Of a DNA stretch of 25,685 bases, positions 1 through 7,061 are shown one piece after another. A program made the translations under genes and the position numbers. The DNA is from JAUPVL01 sp964512085 (lineage in GTDB: Bacteria > Patescibacteriota > Saccharimonadia > CAILAD01 > BJGX01): the NCBI GenBank assembly GCA_964512085.1, contig CAZEIU010000009.1:1-25685 (forward strand), in the 5' to 3' direction. The notes under the pieces are model-generated. The model searched no databases, had not been told where the DNA came from, and saw only the letters and a list, made by a program, of their open reading frames with translations. Each line of letters opens with the position of its first letter. The first letter of the stretch is position 1.

Positions 1-1
1 A

Positions 2-661
2 GAGCACGCACACGATTATCGTTATTTTCCTGAGCCAGATATTCCACCATTTGTATTACAGCCTTCATTGATCGAAGAAGTAGAATCTACCATTAAAGAA
101 ATACCTATGCCTATAGAAATAAGAAAAACGTTGATTGAATTAGGTATCAAACTAGAAGATCAAGATGTTTTGTTGTCTAATCCAGATATGCTTAAGGTTT
201 TTGAAACTGCCAATAAAAAAGCCCAAGGCGACAAAGATAAACTCAAAAAAATTACCAACTGGTTGGTAGGAGATTTTCAGGCTTGGCTTTCAAACAATGA
301 TCCAAGAAATGCTAAACTTACTGGCGAAAACTTATATGACTTAGTTGAGCTTGTGTTGGGAGGAGAAATAAGTATTAAAACAGCCAAAGAAATATTTAAC
401 GATGTAGTACTAGGCGACTCTCCAAAAGAAATCGTTGCTTCAAGGGGGCTTGCGCAGATGTCTGATGATAATGAGCTAGAGACAATAGTCGCTGGTATAA
501 TTGAATCTAATCCGCAGGCTGTAGCCGATTATAAAAATGGCAATCAAAAAGCACTTGGTTTCTTTGTAGGACAGGTGATGCAAAAAACCAAGGGTCAGGC
601 CAACCCTAGCAAAACTAACGAGCTTGTGCTTAAATTACTAAAAGAAGTTAAAACAAACTAG
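2..661 (+). CDS. gatB: Asp-tRNA(Asn)/Glu-tRNA(Gln) amidotransferase subunit B, C-terminal part (5' truncated by window edge)
   Basis: GatB is the subunit of the GatCAB transamidase that binds tRNA and activates the mischarged Glu or Asp, so that Gln-tRNA(Gln) or Asn-tRNA(Asn) can be made in the cytoplasm. The open frame runs from base 2 without a start, and its first residues read HAHDYRYFPEPD, a hallmark GatB motif. The remaining 219 residues cover the helical domain and the C-terminal YqeY-like tail domain (rich in K, N and A, with PKEIVASRGL and GNQKALGFFVGQ). Full GatB proteins are about 480 residues, so somewhat less than half is present. A TTG at 68 lies inside the gene and is not the start. 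The TAG stop is followed after 1 nt by the ATG of the next gene, suggesting one transcript. Identification is firm. Confidence 0.95.
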   Translation, partial: EHAHDYRYFPEPDIPPFVLQPSLIEEVESTIKEIPMPIEIRKTLIELGIKLEDQDVLLSNPDMLKVFETANKKAQGDKDKLKKITNWLVGDFQAWLSNNDPRNAKLTGENLYDLVELVLGGEISIKTAKEIFNDVVLGDSPKEIVASRGLAQMSDDNELETIVAGIIESNPQAVADYKNGNQKALGFFVGQVMQKTKGQANPSKTNELVLKLLKEVKTN

Positions 662-662
662 C

Positions 663-1286
663 ATGAATTTACAACAAGATTTAATATCCTTTGGGCAAGA
701 CTTTCAGCAGTATTTTTTGCAGCTATTGCCTCGCATAGCTAGAGGCGCAGCATTACTTATTATTGGTGCAATTACTATTAAGTTTTTAATGCGATTATTC
801 GCAAGGTTTATAGATTATTTGCACATATCCTTAGGCCTAAAAGAGATTACCTTAATTCTTACCAGAGCAGCTCTGTGGGTATTATTAGCGATTGGTATTT
901 TGCAAGTTTTAGATCTTACCAACGTTGCTTTTGCTCTCGGTGGCTTTATAGCCGTATTGTCTATAGGTATATCGCAAGGTTTTACGCAAACAGTAACTGA
1001 TTTGGTGTCTGGTATAATGCTCGCTAACGACCATGATTTTAGGGTAGGCGACAAAGTAATTGTTGGTGAAAAAGACCATCGAATAGTAGGCTATATAATT
1101 GAAATGGATACCAAAAAAAGTCGCTTGATTGACGAGAAAGGTGATTTGCACATTTTTCCAAACGCTCTAATTGATCGAAATGAGTGGACGCTTTTAGAAA
1201 GAGACGAAATTACTTTGGCTCACTTGGGTAGAGATGATATAATAAAGGTGATAAAACATAAACATCAGAAAGGGTCCAAAAAATAA
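663..1286 (+). CDS. MscS-family small-conductance mechanosensitive channel-like membrane protein
   Basis: This is a 207-residue inner-membrane protein with hydrophobic segments near residues 20-45, 60-85 and 88-120. The third segment carries the glycine/alanine-rich run typical of the MscS pore helix (ALGGFIAVLSIGISQG). It is followed by a beta-domain start of the kind FRVGDKVIVGEKDHRIVGYI and by an IFPNALI motif like the MscS IPNS element. MscS channels open under membrane tension to release solutes during osmotic downshock. The protein is shorter than E. coli MscS (286 residues) and lacks most of the C-terminal cytoplasmic vestibule, so it may be a minimal channel or a channel-like protein with another role. 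Its stop overlaps the next start as TAATG. No Shine-Dalgarno sequence is visible and translation probably depends on coupling to gatB. Confidence 0.75.
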   Translation: MNLQQDLISFGQDFQQYFLQLLPRIARGAALLIIGAITIKFLMRLFARFIDYLHISLGLKEITLILTRAALWVLLAIGILQVLDLTNVAFALGGFIAVLSIGISQGFTQTVTDLVSGIMLANDHDFRVGDKVIVGEKDHRIVGYIIEMDTKKSRLIDEKGDLHIFPNALIDRNEWTLLERDEITLAHLGRDDIIKVIKHKHQKGSKK

Positions 1287-1555
1287 TGAATACAATTTTA
1301 ATTGCTCTACTCTGCGTTATGTCATTAATTCTCTTGCTGCTTGTTATTTATACTGTCGCATTCTTAGTAGTCACTATTAAAGCACTCAAGCAAGTACGAT
1401 TGGCTGCCGAGAAAGTTCAAGAAAGTGCTGACCAAGCCTCAGAATTAGTAGATGAAGTGCGTCGCACCGTGGTAAACCCAGGGATCATTGGCGTATTAAT
1501 AGAAAAATACTTGCATGGTCGAAGTAAAACTAAAAAAAGAGATAGCGAGGAATAA
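1286..1555 (+). CDS. Small single-pass membrane protein with a helical cytoplasmic tail
   Basis: This is an 89-residue protein. Residues 4-30 are a strongly hydrophobic helix, followed by an amphipathic helical stretch (about residues 33-62, rich in A, E, Q, K and V) and a basic tail (GRSKTKKRDSEE). The architecture resembles the short DUF948-like proteins that often sit next to YtxH-family genes, but no diagnostic motif is visible, so that assignment is an inference. The start ATG overlaps the stop of the channel gene by one base. The following YtxH-like gene begins 1 nt after its stop. The cluster of small membrane proteins suggests an envelope or membrane-stress function. The specific role is unknown. 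Confidence 0.7.
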   Translation: MNTILIALLCVMSLILLLLVIYTVAFLVVTIKALKQVRLAAEKVQESADQASELVDEVRRTVVNPGIIGVLIEKYLHGRSKTKKRDSEE

Positions 1556-1556
1556 G

Positions 1557-2024
1557 ATGAATAGTGGCAAAAAAGGATTTTTTAAAGGCGTTATAATAGG
1601 TGGTATAGTTGGGTCTATCGCAGCGCTTCTATATGCCCCCAAATCGGGCAAAGAAACTAGAGAAGATATTTGCAATACTCTCGATAATACCCAGCAAGAA
1701 CTAGCTCACAAAATTCAAGAAGCCAAGAAGTCTGGCTCGGAACATACCAAAGAACTTATCGCCAAAGCCGAACAGCTTCAAAAAGATCTTGCTAAAAAGA
1801 GTAATGAGCTTAAGAAAAGTAGTCAAAAAGTAGGTAAGGTTGCAGTCGATGAAAGTAAATCTCTTGTAAAGCAAGCTTCAGAACTTACAAACGAGCTTAA
1901 TAAATCAACCAAAAAAGTAGTAAAACAATCTCAAAAAGAAATCGAAAGATTAAAGCAAAAATCAGCTAAAGAACGAGCTACTAAAAACTATACAGAAGGT
2001 CAAAAACCAGCCGACAAAAAATAG
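1557..2024 (+). CDS. YtxH-like protein: glycine-zipper membrane anchor plus long coiled coil
   Basis: This 155-residue protein starts GKKGFFKGVIIGGIVGSIAALLYAPKSGKETRE, shown here only as its key pieces: a GxxxG-rich membrane segment (residues 6-24) followed by the LLYAPKSGKETR motif that defines the YtxH family. About 120 residues of highly charged heptad-like sequence follow (many KQ, KE, KS and EL repeats), predicted to form a long coiled coil, with a lysine-rich C terminus. YtxH proteins are general-stress or envelope-associated in Bacillus, and their biochemical role is not established. I prefer the ATG at 1557 over a longer in-frame extension from 1515, because 1557 lies 1 nt after the preceding stop, gives the family-typical N terminus, and the extension lies inside the upstream gene. 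Confidence 0.8.
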   Translation: MNSGKKGFFKGVIIGGIVGSIAALLYAPKSGKETREDICNTLDNTQQELAHKIQEAKKSGSEHTKELIAKAEQLQKDLAKKSNELKKSSQKVGKVAVDESKSLVKQASELTNELNKSTKKVVKQSQKEIERLKQKSAKERATKNYTEGQKPADKK

Positions 2025-2327
2025 ATGGCTAAGAAAAAGAAATCACAACCCAGTCTACTCGCCGAAACTCTAGGCCTAGATCAAGTGAATGAGCTTTTGA
2101 GCAATGAGAAAAAACTCTATTGGATGAATGTCAAAGTTGGTATGCTACGAGGTTTTGGTGGTGTGCTTGGTGCCGCATTGGCAATATTGCTTATCGGTTT
2201 CTTGGTGGCAAAATTTGGTGGCATCCCAATTATCGGAGATTTTTTGCAGTCCGCTATTGGTGCAATTCGAAAAATTATTAAAAATAATACTTGCTTATCA
2301 AAATCTAAATTGGCAGAATTGACTTGA
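2025..2327 (+). CDS. Small DUF5665-like membrane protein
   Basis: This is a 100-residue protein with a lysine-rich N terminus (AKKKKSQ), a short amphipathic part, and the sequence WMNVKVGMLRGFGGVLGAALAILLIGFLV. Positions 34-62 form a single membrane segment preceded by an RGFG turn, and a PIIGDFL element follows it. The arrangement 'lysine-rich, W.N...G..RG.G..lG, PviGdfi' matches the DUF5665 family as I remember it. No enzymatic function is known. The ATG follows directly on the TAG of the upstream YtxH-like gene (TAGATG), so translational coupling is likely. The TGA stop lies inside a putative -35 hexamer (TTGACA, 2324-2329). It ends the gatB run, and the scaffold gap lies 38 nt beyond. Confidence 0.65.
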   Translation: MAKKKKSQPSLLAETLGLDQVNELLSNEKKLYWMNVKVGMLRGFGGVLGAALAILLIGFLVAKFGGIPIIGDFLQSAIGAIRKIIKNNTCLSKSKLAELT

Positions 2328-2351
2328 CAACGAGTTGTAATGATGTAAAAA
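2324..2351 (+). promoter_or_regulatory. Putative sigma-70-type promoter pointing into the assembly gap
   Basis: A perfect -35 TTGACA (2324-2329) is separated by 16 nt from TAAAAA (2346-2351). Initiation would fall near 2358, about 8 nt before the N run. No visible + strand gene starts between here and dnaE, so whatever it transcribes is either the dnaE leader or something hidden in the gap. The -10 is AT-rich and ambiguous. Confidence 0.4.
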
Positions 2352-2365
2352 TATTTTGAATGAAT

Positions 2366-2375
2366 NNNNNNNNNN
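2366..2375. other. Scaffold gap (10 Ns)
   Basis: Ten consecutive N bases are present. A round number of Ns usually marks a scaffold join whose true length is unknown, so sequence may be missing here. The flanks are the end of the gatB run on the left and an RNase P-like fragment plus the dnaE promoter on the right. Confidence 0.97.
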
Positions 2376-2415
2376 TAAGCTAAGTTCTGCCTCGGGCGCT
2401 TAAGTCAGCTAGGTC
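2376..2415 (-). ncRNA. rnpB: Fragment resembling the 3' part of RNase P RNA, antisense to dnaE direction
   Basis: Read on the minus strand, this stretch goes ACCTAGCTGACTTAA, then GCGCCCGAGG, then CAGAACTTAGCTTA. From memory, the conserved 3' region of bacterial RNase P RNA reads CCTAGATGAATGAC, a variable loop, then CAGAACCCGGCTTA, so order and spacing agree. Only about 40 nt are present. The upstream part of the RNA (300 nt or more) cannot fit between here and dnaE, and the 3' end falls in the gap. It could be a contig-end chimera, a relic, or chance. It may instead be a simple TAAGC/GCTTA hairpin in the dnaE leader. Confidence 0.3.
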
Positions 2416-2441
2416 TATTAGTCTTAATAAAAATATTCTTG

Positions 2442-2450
2442 TGCTAAAAT
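2442..2450 (+). promoter_or_regulatory. Extended -10 promoter for dnaE
   Basis: TGC-TAAAAT (2442-2450) within TTGTGCTAAAAT is an extended -10. No good -35 is present at 17 nt (TCTTAA). Initiation would fall near 2457, right at the strong Shine-Dalgarno sequence of dnaE. The same TGTGCTA-type element precedes rplS, the PBP gene and (as CGTGCTA) recG. Confidence 0.5.
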
Positions 2451-2469
2451 AAAAACAAAGGAGGGTTTT

Positions 2470-5400
2470 TTGAGTATTGATGTCGACAATTTAAATACGA
2501 CTATATCTGAAGCACGCCAACAAGCGGGCTTTGTAGATTTTGTGCATTTACACAACCATACCCATTATAGTTTGCTAGATGGTCTGCAAAAAATCCCTGC
2601 TTTGCTCGACCATGTTCAGGCTCTGGGTCAAACAGCATGCGCAATCACCGACCACGGTTCTCTATCGGGTGCAATAGAATTTTATAAAGCCTGCAAAGAA
2701 CGTGATATTAAGCCAATTATTGGCATCGAAACCTATGTAGCTCCCCGTACACACCTCGATAAAAACAGTGCCGAAGATCGTAACCCATATCATCTTATTT
2801 TACTGGCCATGAACGAGGTTGGTTATAAGAATTTGATGCAGTTAAGCACCATTGCGAACCTCGATGGATTTTATTACAAGCCTCGAATTGATACCGAACT
2901 ATTACAAAAATATAGCGAAGGTCTTATTTGCCTCTCTGGCTGTATTGGGGGTGAAGTCGGTACTTATTTGTCAGTCGATAATTATAAGCAAGCAAAAGTG
3001 GTGGCTCAAAAATACTTAAAAATTTTTGGCAAGGATAGATATTATTTGGAGATGCAACCACATACCGATTGGCAACCACAAATAAAAGTAAATGACGGCT
3101 TACGAAAGTTGTCTAAAGAGCTGGGTGTAGAGCTGGTGGTAACTGGCGATGCTCATTACACTAAGTCAGACGATCATTACTCACACGATATTTTACTCTG
3201 CGTACAAACAGGCAGTAATATTGATGACCCCAATAGATTCAAATTAGACCAAGATTTGAGTGTGCATTCTGGAGCAGATATGCTCGAAAAGTTTAAGGAT
3301 ACTCCCGAGGCTATATCTAATACAGTAAAAATAGCCGAAATGTGTAACTTAGAGATTGAGCTCGGTAGAATTCTTATTCCAAGATTTCCAGACTTACCCA
3401 AAGGTGAAACCGAAAAAAGTCTTTTGCGAAAAAAGGTTTTTACTGGTGCCGTAAGACGCTATGCAGATTCGACCAATTCGAGCAAAGAAGATATTACAGA
3501 AGAAGAAGCTGTCAAACTTTTGCCAAGTAATGTTCTTGATAGGATTGAGTTTGAACTTGGAGTTATCGCCGATATGGGCTATGAAGGATATATGCTAATT
3601 GTGGCTGATCTTATTAACTGGTCAAAATCACAAGGTATAGTTTGTGGCCCTGGTAGAGGTAGTGCAGCTGGTAGTATTATTGCGTATGTTACCGGAATTA
3701 CCGAAATAGACCCTCTCAAATACGATCTGCTATTTGAGCGATTCTTAAACCCCGATAGAATTAGCATGCCCGATATTGATATGGATTATGCCGACGACCG
3801 TCGTGAAGAAGTTATTGAGTATGCTACAAACAAGTATGGTAAAGAACGAGTAGCTCAAATTATCACCTTTGGCATTATGGCAGCGCGAAACGCCGTGAGA
3901 GATACTGGCCGAGTATTAAATATGCCTTACGGAGAAGTAGATGCTATTGCAAAGCTGATTCCGCCGCCGATCCAAGGCCGTCATATACCTCTAGAAAAAT
4001 CAATTAAAGATAATCCAGAACTTCACCAAGAGTACGAGAATAACCCAAGAGCCAAGAAGGTTATTGATATTGCCATTAAGCTTGAAGGAACAATCAGAAA
4101 TGCTGGTACTCATGCAGCCGGTGTGGTTATAGCGCCAGAAAACTTGGTCGGCTATGTGCCATTAGTAAGGGCGAGCAAAGGCGGTATTGCCACGCAATAT
4201 TCAATGAACCCAGTAGAAGATCTAGGTCTGCTTAAGTTTGATTTTTTGGGCTTATCAAACTTAACTATTATAAAAAACACACTTAGAATTTTAAAAAGAG
4301 TATACGATATCGATCTAGATGTTAATGATATTCCTATTGATGACAAAAAAACATATGAGCTAATTAGTCGTGGCGATACAACAGGAGTTTTTCAACTGGA
4401 GTCTGCCGGAATGAAGCGCTATCTAAGAGAGCTTAAGCCCGATAAGTTTGAAGATGTGGTCGCTATGGGAGCGCTCTACAGACCTGGACCTATGCAGTGG
4501 ATAGAAGACTTTATTAATCGTAAACATAACCCCGACCTTATTACTTACGGACACCCCAAGATGCAGGCCACATTGCAAGAGACATATGGCATAATTGTGT
4601 ACCAAGAGCAGGTTATGCAAATCGCCAAAGACTTGTGTGGGTTTACCGGTGGGCAGGCCGACACTCTACGTAAAGGTATTGGTAAAAAAATACCTGAGGT
4701 TTTGGCAAAAATGAAACAAGAATTTATTGAAGGAGCCATTAAGACCTCTCAAGTTGATACCAAATTTATAGAAGATTTATGGAAAAGCTTAGAGGATTTT
4801 GCAGCTTATAGTTTCAATAAAAGTCATGCAGCTTGTTATGGATTGATAGCCGTGCAAACTGCATACTTAAAAGCTCATTACCCTGAGGCATTTATGGCGG
4901 CACTAATGACTAGCGATCATGAAAACTTAGATCGCATTGCTATTGAGGTTGCTGAGTGTAGAAAAATGAATATTGAACTTTTGCCACCAGATATTAACGA
5001 AAGTTATTCTGAATTTGCCGTAGTTCCCAATACCAAAAAAATTCGTTTTGGTTTGGGCGCAATTAAGAATGTTGGTCTAGGGCCAATAGAAATAATCTTG
5101 GCAGCTCGCAAAGACAGCGGTAAATTTTTGAGCCTAGAAGATTTTTGTAAGCGCGTTGAGGCCAGTGTAGTAAATAAAAAAGTAATGGAGTCGCTAATAA
5201 AGAGTGGGGCTTTTGACAGCATGGGTGATAGAGATACGCTACTTAATAATGTCAGTCTTATAACTAGCTATGCCTCACAAGTTCAAAAAAGTGCCTTGAG
5301 TGGCCAAATTGATATTTTTGGAAGCTTGGGCATGGAAGAAGAAATGCCCTCACTAGCACTTACGCCACCAACCGAAAAAATCGACCCTCGTACTCACTTA

Positions 5401-6132
5401 ATGTGGGAGAGAGAACTGCTTGGCCTCTATATTAGTAGTCACCCTCTCGATGACTTTAGAAACTATATGATGGCCAAAACGCAAAACTTAAAAAACTTTA
5501 GTAAACAAGATGATAACAAAGAGATAGTTATTGGCGGAATAGTAATTGGCATGCGTCAAATATATACCCGCAATAATGATCCTATGGCATTTGTGCAACT
5601 TGAGACTTTGCAAGACGAGGTAGAGGTTATTGTGTTTCCGAGAGTTTTTGAAAAAGACAAAGTAATATGGGCGTTAGACAATGTAGTGGAGGTGAAAGGA
5701 AAAATAAATGCTCGAGATAGAGAAGGTAATCCGACCGATGATTTAAAGGTAATAGCCTCAACAGTAAAATTAATTAATCACGAAACAGCTAGACATTTTC
5801 CGTCTTCAAAACATATTGACACCAAAAAATTTATTAAAAAAGAAGACGCGCCAAAAGATAATACTCAAGAATTAAAAGAACAGTCGAATATATCACAAAT
5901 AATTGTGAGCTTGCAGTCTACCACCGAAAACGACAAACTCCTTGCTATTAAAAAACTACTCGAGACCCATCCAGGCAAAACCGACATAATGCTGCACTTT
6001 AGTGGCCAAAATCAAAAACTAAAACTGCCAAGTGGCGTTGATAGCAATGGTACCTTCTTGGCGGCGCTTACAGATATTGCCGGAGAAAAAAACGTGGTGC
6101 TTAAAAAAGCTTCAACTAGTGTTGAAGCTTAG
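2470..6132 (+). CDS. dnaE: DNA polymerase III subunit alpha
   Basis: This is the replicative polymerase, 1220 residues, normal for DnaE. In order it has: a PHP domain from about residue 24, with H26, H28, H30 and H32 in VHLHNHTHYSLLDG plus ITDHG, GIETY and GDAHY; the polymerase core with GPGRGSAAGS; catalytic aspartates in PDIDMD (D435, D437) and KFDFLGL (D591); an internal clamp-binding motif QIDIF (946-950); an OB fold from about 1018; and a C-terminal acidic/helical domain. The PHP metal ligands look intact, as in Thermus-like polymerases with built-in proofreading, unlike E. coli. The start is TTG at 2470. It is chosen because AAAGGAGGG (2457-2465) lies 4-5 nt upstream and no ATG is near. 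The last codons form a perfect 10-bp palindrome that serves the convergent gene as a terminator. Confidence 0.97.
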   Translation: MSIDVDNLNTTISEARQQAGFVDFVHLHNHTHYSLLDGLQKIPALLDHVQALGQTACAITDHGSLSGAIEFYKACKERDIKPIIGIETYVAPRTHLDKNSAEDRNPYHLILLAMNEVGYKNLMQLSTIANLDGFYYKPRIDTELLQKYSEGLICLSGCIGGEVGTYLSVDNYKQAKVVAQKYLKIFGKDRYYLEMQPHTDWQPQIKVNDGLRKLSKELGVELVVTGDAHYTKSDDHYSHDILLCVQTGSNIDDPNRFKLDQDLSVHSGADMLEKFKDTPEAISNTVKIAEMCNLEIELGRILIPRFPDLPKGETEKSLLRKKVFTGAVRRYADSTNSSKEDITEEEAVKLLPSNVLDRIEFELGVIADMGYEGYMLIVADLINWSKSQGIVCGPGRGSAAGSIIAYVTGITEIDPLKYDLLFERFLNPDRISMPDIDMDYADDRREEVIEYATNKYGKERVAQIITFGIMAARNAVRDTGRVLNMPYGEVDAIAKLIPPPIQGRHIPLEKSIKDNPELHQEYENNPRAKKVIDIAIKLEGTIRNAGTHAAGVVIAPENLVGYVPLVRASKGGIATQYSMNPVEDLGLLKFDFLGLSNLTIIKNTLRILKRVYDIDLDVNDIPIDDKKTYELISRGDTTGVFQLESAGMKRYLRELKPDKFEDVVAMGALYRPGPMQWIEDFINRKHNPDLITYGHPKMQATLQETYGIIVYQEQVMQIAKDLCGFTGGQADTLRKGIGKKIPEVLAKMKQEFIEGAIKTSQVDTKFIEDLWKSLEDFAAYSFNKSHAACYGLIAVQTAYLKAHYPEAFMAALMTSDHENLDRIAIEVAECRKMNIELLPPDINESYSEFAVVPNTKKIRFGLGAIKNVGLGPIEIILAARKDSGKFLSLEDFCKRVEASVVNKKVMESLIKSGAFDSMGDRDTLLNNVSLITSYASQVQKSALSGQIDIFGSLGMEEEMPSLALTPPTEKIDPRTHLMWERELLGLYISSHPLDDFRNYMMAKTQNLKNFSKQDDNKEIVIGGIVIGMRQIYTRNNDPMAFVQLETLQDEVEVIVFPRVFEKDKVIWALDNVVEVKGKINARDREGNPTDDLKVIASTVKLINHETARHFPSSKHIDTKKFIKKEDAPKDNTQELKEQSNISQIIVSLQSTTENDKLLAIKKLLETHPGKTDIMLHFSGQNQKLKLPSGVDSNGTFLAALTDIAGEKNVVLKKASTSVEA
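6103..6130 (-). terminator. Intrinsic terminator of the minus-strand RHH-like gene, embedded in the dnaE 3' end
   Basis: AAGCTTCAAC (6107-6116) and GTTGAAGCTT (6121-6130) form a perfect 10-bp stem with loop TAGT. On the minus strand the stem is followed by TTTTTT (6108-6103), the intrinsic-terminator form. On the + strand no T run follows. The stem encodes the last dnaE codons and enters its TAG stop (6130-6132). Confidence 0.75.
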
Positions 6133-6140
6133 GTATTGTC

Positions 6141-6356
6141 TTATCCTTCTAAGAAATGCATTTTAGTTAGGTTGCCATCTTTATCTTTTACGAAAATCTC
6201 TTCTTTATTATCTTTTGTTTCTAAGAACCATTCATAGAACTTTAGAGCACGTCGAGTAGTTTCTGGTAGATTTTCGCCGATCTTTTCAGATACTCTAACT
6301 ACTAGAGTAAGAGAGTTGCCAGTAAAGGTGACTACCTTCTTTTTTTGGTTCATCAT
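6141..6356 (-). CDS. Small ribbon-helix-helix-like protein
   Basis: This is a 71-residue protein (70 from the second Met). The order is a short basic start (NQKKK), a beta-strand-like segment (VVTFTGNSLTLVVRVSEKIG), a helix with ENLPETTRRALKFYEWFL, and an acidic/basic tail ending KDGNLTKMHFLEG. This matches the pattern of Arc/MetJ-type ribbon-helix-helix proteins whose tail reads 'dkdG.l.el.fl', but the DNA-binding strand is atypical, so the family is an inference. AAGGAG lies 1 nt before the first ATG and 4 nt before the second (6353), making the second ATG the likelier start. It has its own promoter (TTGACT-N17-TAAAAT, 6382-6410) and its terminator lies in the dnaE tail. It is an independent unit facing dnaE, possibly a regulator or an antitoxin-like protein without a visible toxin partner. 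Confidence 0.7.
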   Translation of the reverse strand: MMNQKKKVVTFTGNSLTLVVRVSEKIGENLPETTRRALKFYEWFLETKDNKEEIFVKDKDGNLTKMHFLEG

Positions 6357-6381
6357 GCTCCTTGCTCGAAGTAACTACAAT

Positions 6382-6410
6382 ATTTTAATGAATTATTGAT
6401 ATAAAGTCAA
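6382..6410 (-). promoter_or_regulatory. Promoter of the RHH-like gene
   Basis: Read on the minus strand, TTGACT (6405-6410) is followed after 17 nt by TAAAAT (6382-6387). Initiation would be near 6375, giving a leader of about 20 nt that ends in the AAGGAG ribosome-binding site. Confidence 0.65.
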
Positions 6411-6447
6411 TACAACAAATTTGATTGAGTAATTTTTTATGTGCACT

Positions 6448-6471
6448 AAAAAAGCCCTATCAAAGTAGGGC
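6448..6471 (-). terminator. Intrinsic terminator of the 6479-6919 gene
   Basis: On the minus strand GCCCTA (6471-6466) pairs with TAGGGC (6459-6454) around a 6-nt loop and is followed by TTTTTT (6453-6448). It starts 8 nt after the TAA stop of the gene. Confidence 0.8.
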
Positions 6472-6478
6472 ATACAGT

Positions 6479-6919
6479 TTAATTGAAATGCTTAAAGTGA
6501 TCACTTAGATCTTTAAAATCAGTGGCCGATCCTCTCGCTACCGATAGTGTGCAAAATCGAATAGGCAACATATATTCTTGGTAATAATAATGGCCATTTA
6601 CAATAACTCTACCGCTAATAATACACAATACAAGTTGCCGACAAAAATTAAGTGGAGACTCACAGGGTCGTGGCGGATTTGCATCTACATCTAGACCAAC
6701 AAAGAAACATTCATATTGATTTATTTCGCCAGCAATTCTTAAAATATCATCAACGCTTAACTCGCCACTTCCAAGTAGTTGAAATCTATGGTTGTACCAA
6801 TTGCCAAACGGTAATTTATTTTTTGCACTGCGCCGTTGTCTGTGCTTTAAGCCAAATGGCTGCTGCATGTACGGCTTACTATTAGCGTTAACGTAGACTT
6901 TCTCTACCAGTACAGGCAT
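6479..6919 (-). CDS. Hypothetical protein, 146 residues, unrecognised
   Basis: I do not recognise this protein. It has a basic, Gln/Arg-rich N-terminal third (KHRQRRSAKNK), then mixed alpha/beta sequence with GLDVDANPPRPCESPL and RVIVNGHYYYQEYMLP. It has four cysteines (in YECFF, RPCES, NFCRQ/VLCII and IRFCT) without CxxC spacing, and no signal peptide or membrane segment. The start is well supported: CAGGAG lies 5 nt before the ATG. It has its own promoter (TTGACT-N16-TATAAT, 6958-6985) and a clean terminator just after its stop, so it is a monocistronic unit divergent from rplS. The open frame on the opposite strand (6652-6885) is a shadow. It may be lineage-specific. Confidence 0.75.
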   Translation of the reverse strand: MPVLVEKVYVNANSKPYMQQPFGLKHRQRRSAKNKLPFGNWYNHRFQLLGSGELSVDDILRIAGEINQYECFFVGLDVDANPPRPCESPLNFCRQLVLCIISGRVIVNGHYYYQEYMLPIRFCTLSVARGSATDFKDLSDHFKHFN

Positions 6920-6957
6920 GACTCTCCTGTTTTTTCGAAGGTGCGGTTGTAGATAGA

Positions 6958-6985
6958 ATTATAGTGCAGCATATTAAAAAGTCAA
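6958..6985 (-). promoter_or_regulatory. Promoter of the 6479-6919 gene
   Basis: On the minus strand TTGACT (6980-6985), a 16-nt spacer and a perfect TATAAT (6958-6963). The -35 lies in the first of two GTCAATCT repeats in the intergenic region shared with rplS. Confidence 0.65.
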
Positions 6986-7009
6986 TCTATTATGCTGTTG
7001 CGTCAATCT
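6981..7009 (+). repeat. Direct repeat GTCAATCT x2, 21 nt apart, between divergent promoters
   Basis: GTCAATCT occurs at 6981-6988 and 7002-7009. The first copy overlaps the -35 of the minus-strand gene and the second overlaps the -35/spacer of rplS. The 21-nt period is two helical turns, which would suit a regulator dimer, but no binding protein is known. Confidence 0.4.
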
Positions 7010-7026
7010 GATTATTGTGCTAGAAT
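6998..7026 (+). promoter_or_regulatory. Promoter of rplS
   Basis: TTGCGT (6998-7003), a 17-nt spacer and TAGAAT (7021-7026), with an extended -10 TGC (7018-7020) in TTGTGCTAGAAT. Initiation near 7033 leaves a leader of about 29 A-rich nt without a Shine-Dalgarno sequence before the ATG at 7062. Confidence 0.6.
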
Positions 7027-7061
7027 TATTAATCGTAACAAAAGATTAATAAAATAATCAA

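Noticed and set aside
1515..1556. 14-residue N-terminal extension of the YtxH-like protein
   Set aside because: It overlaps the upstream gene and has no ribosome-binding site. The ATG at 1557 directly follows the previous stop and gives the family-typical start.
2376..2402. TAAGC...GCTTA taken as a terminator or riboswitch stem in front of dnaE
   Set aside because: The stem is only 5 bp with a 17-nt loop and no T tract. The RNase P-like reading explains more bases, though weakly.
6652..6885. 77-codon open frame on the + strand inside the minus-strand 146-residue gene
   Set aside because: It lies fully antisense to a gene with a good ribosome-binding site, promoter and terminator; its translation looks unstructured (His/Gln/Leu-rich) and it lacks signals of its own.
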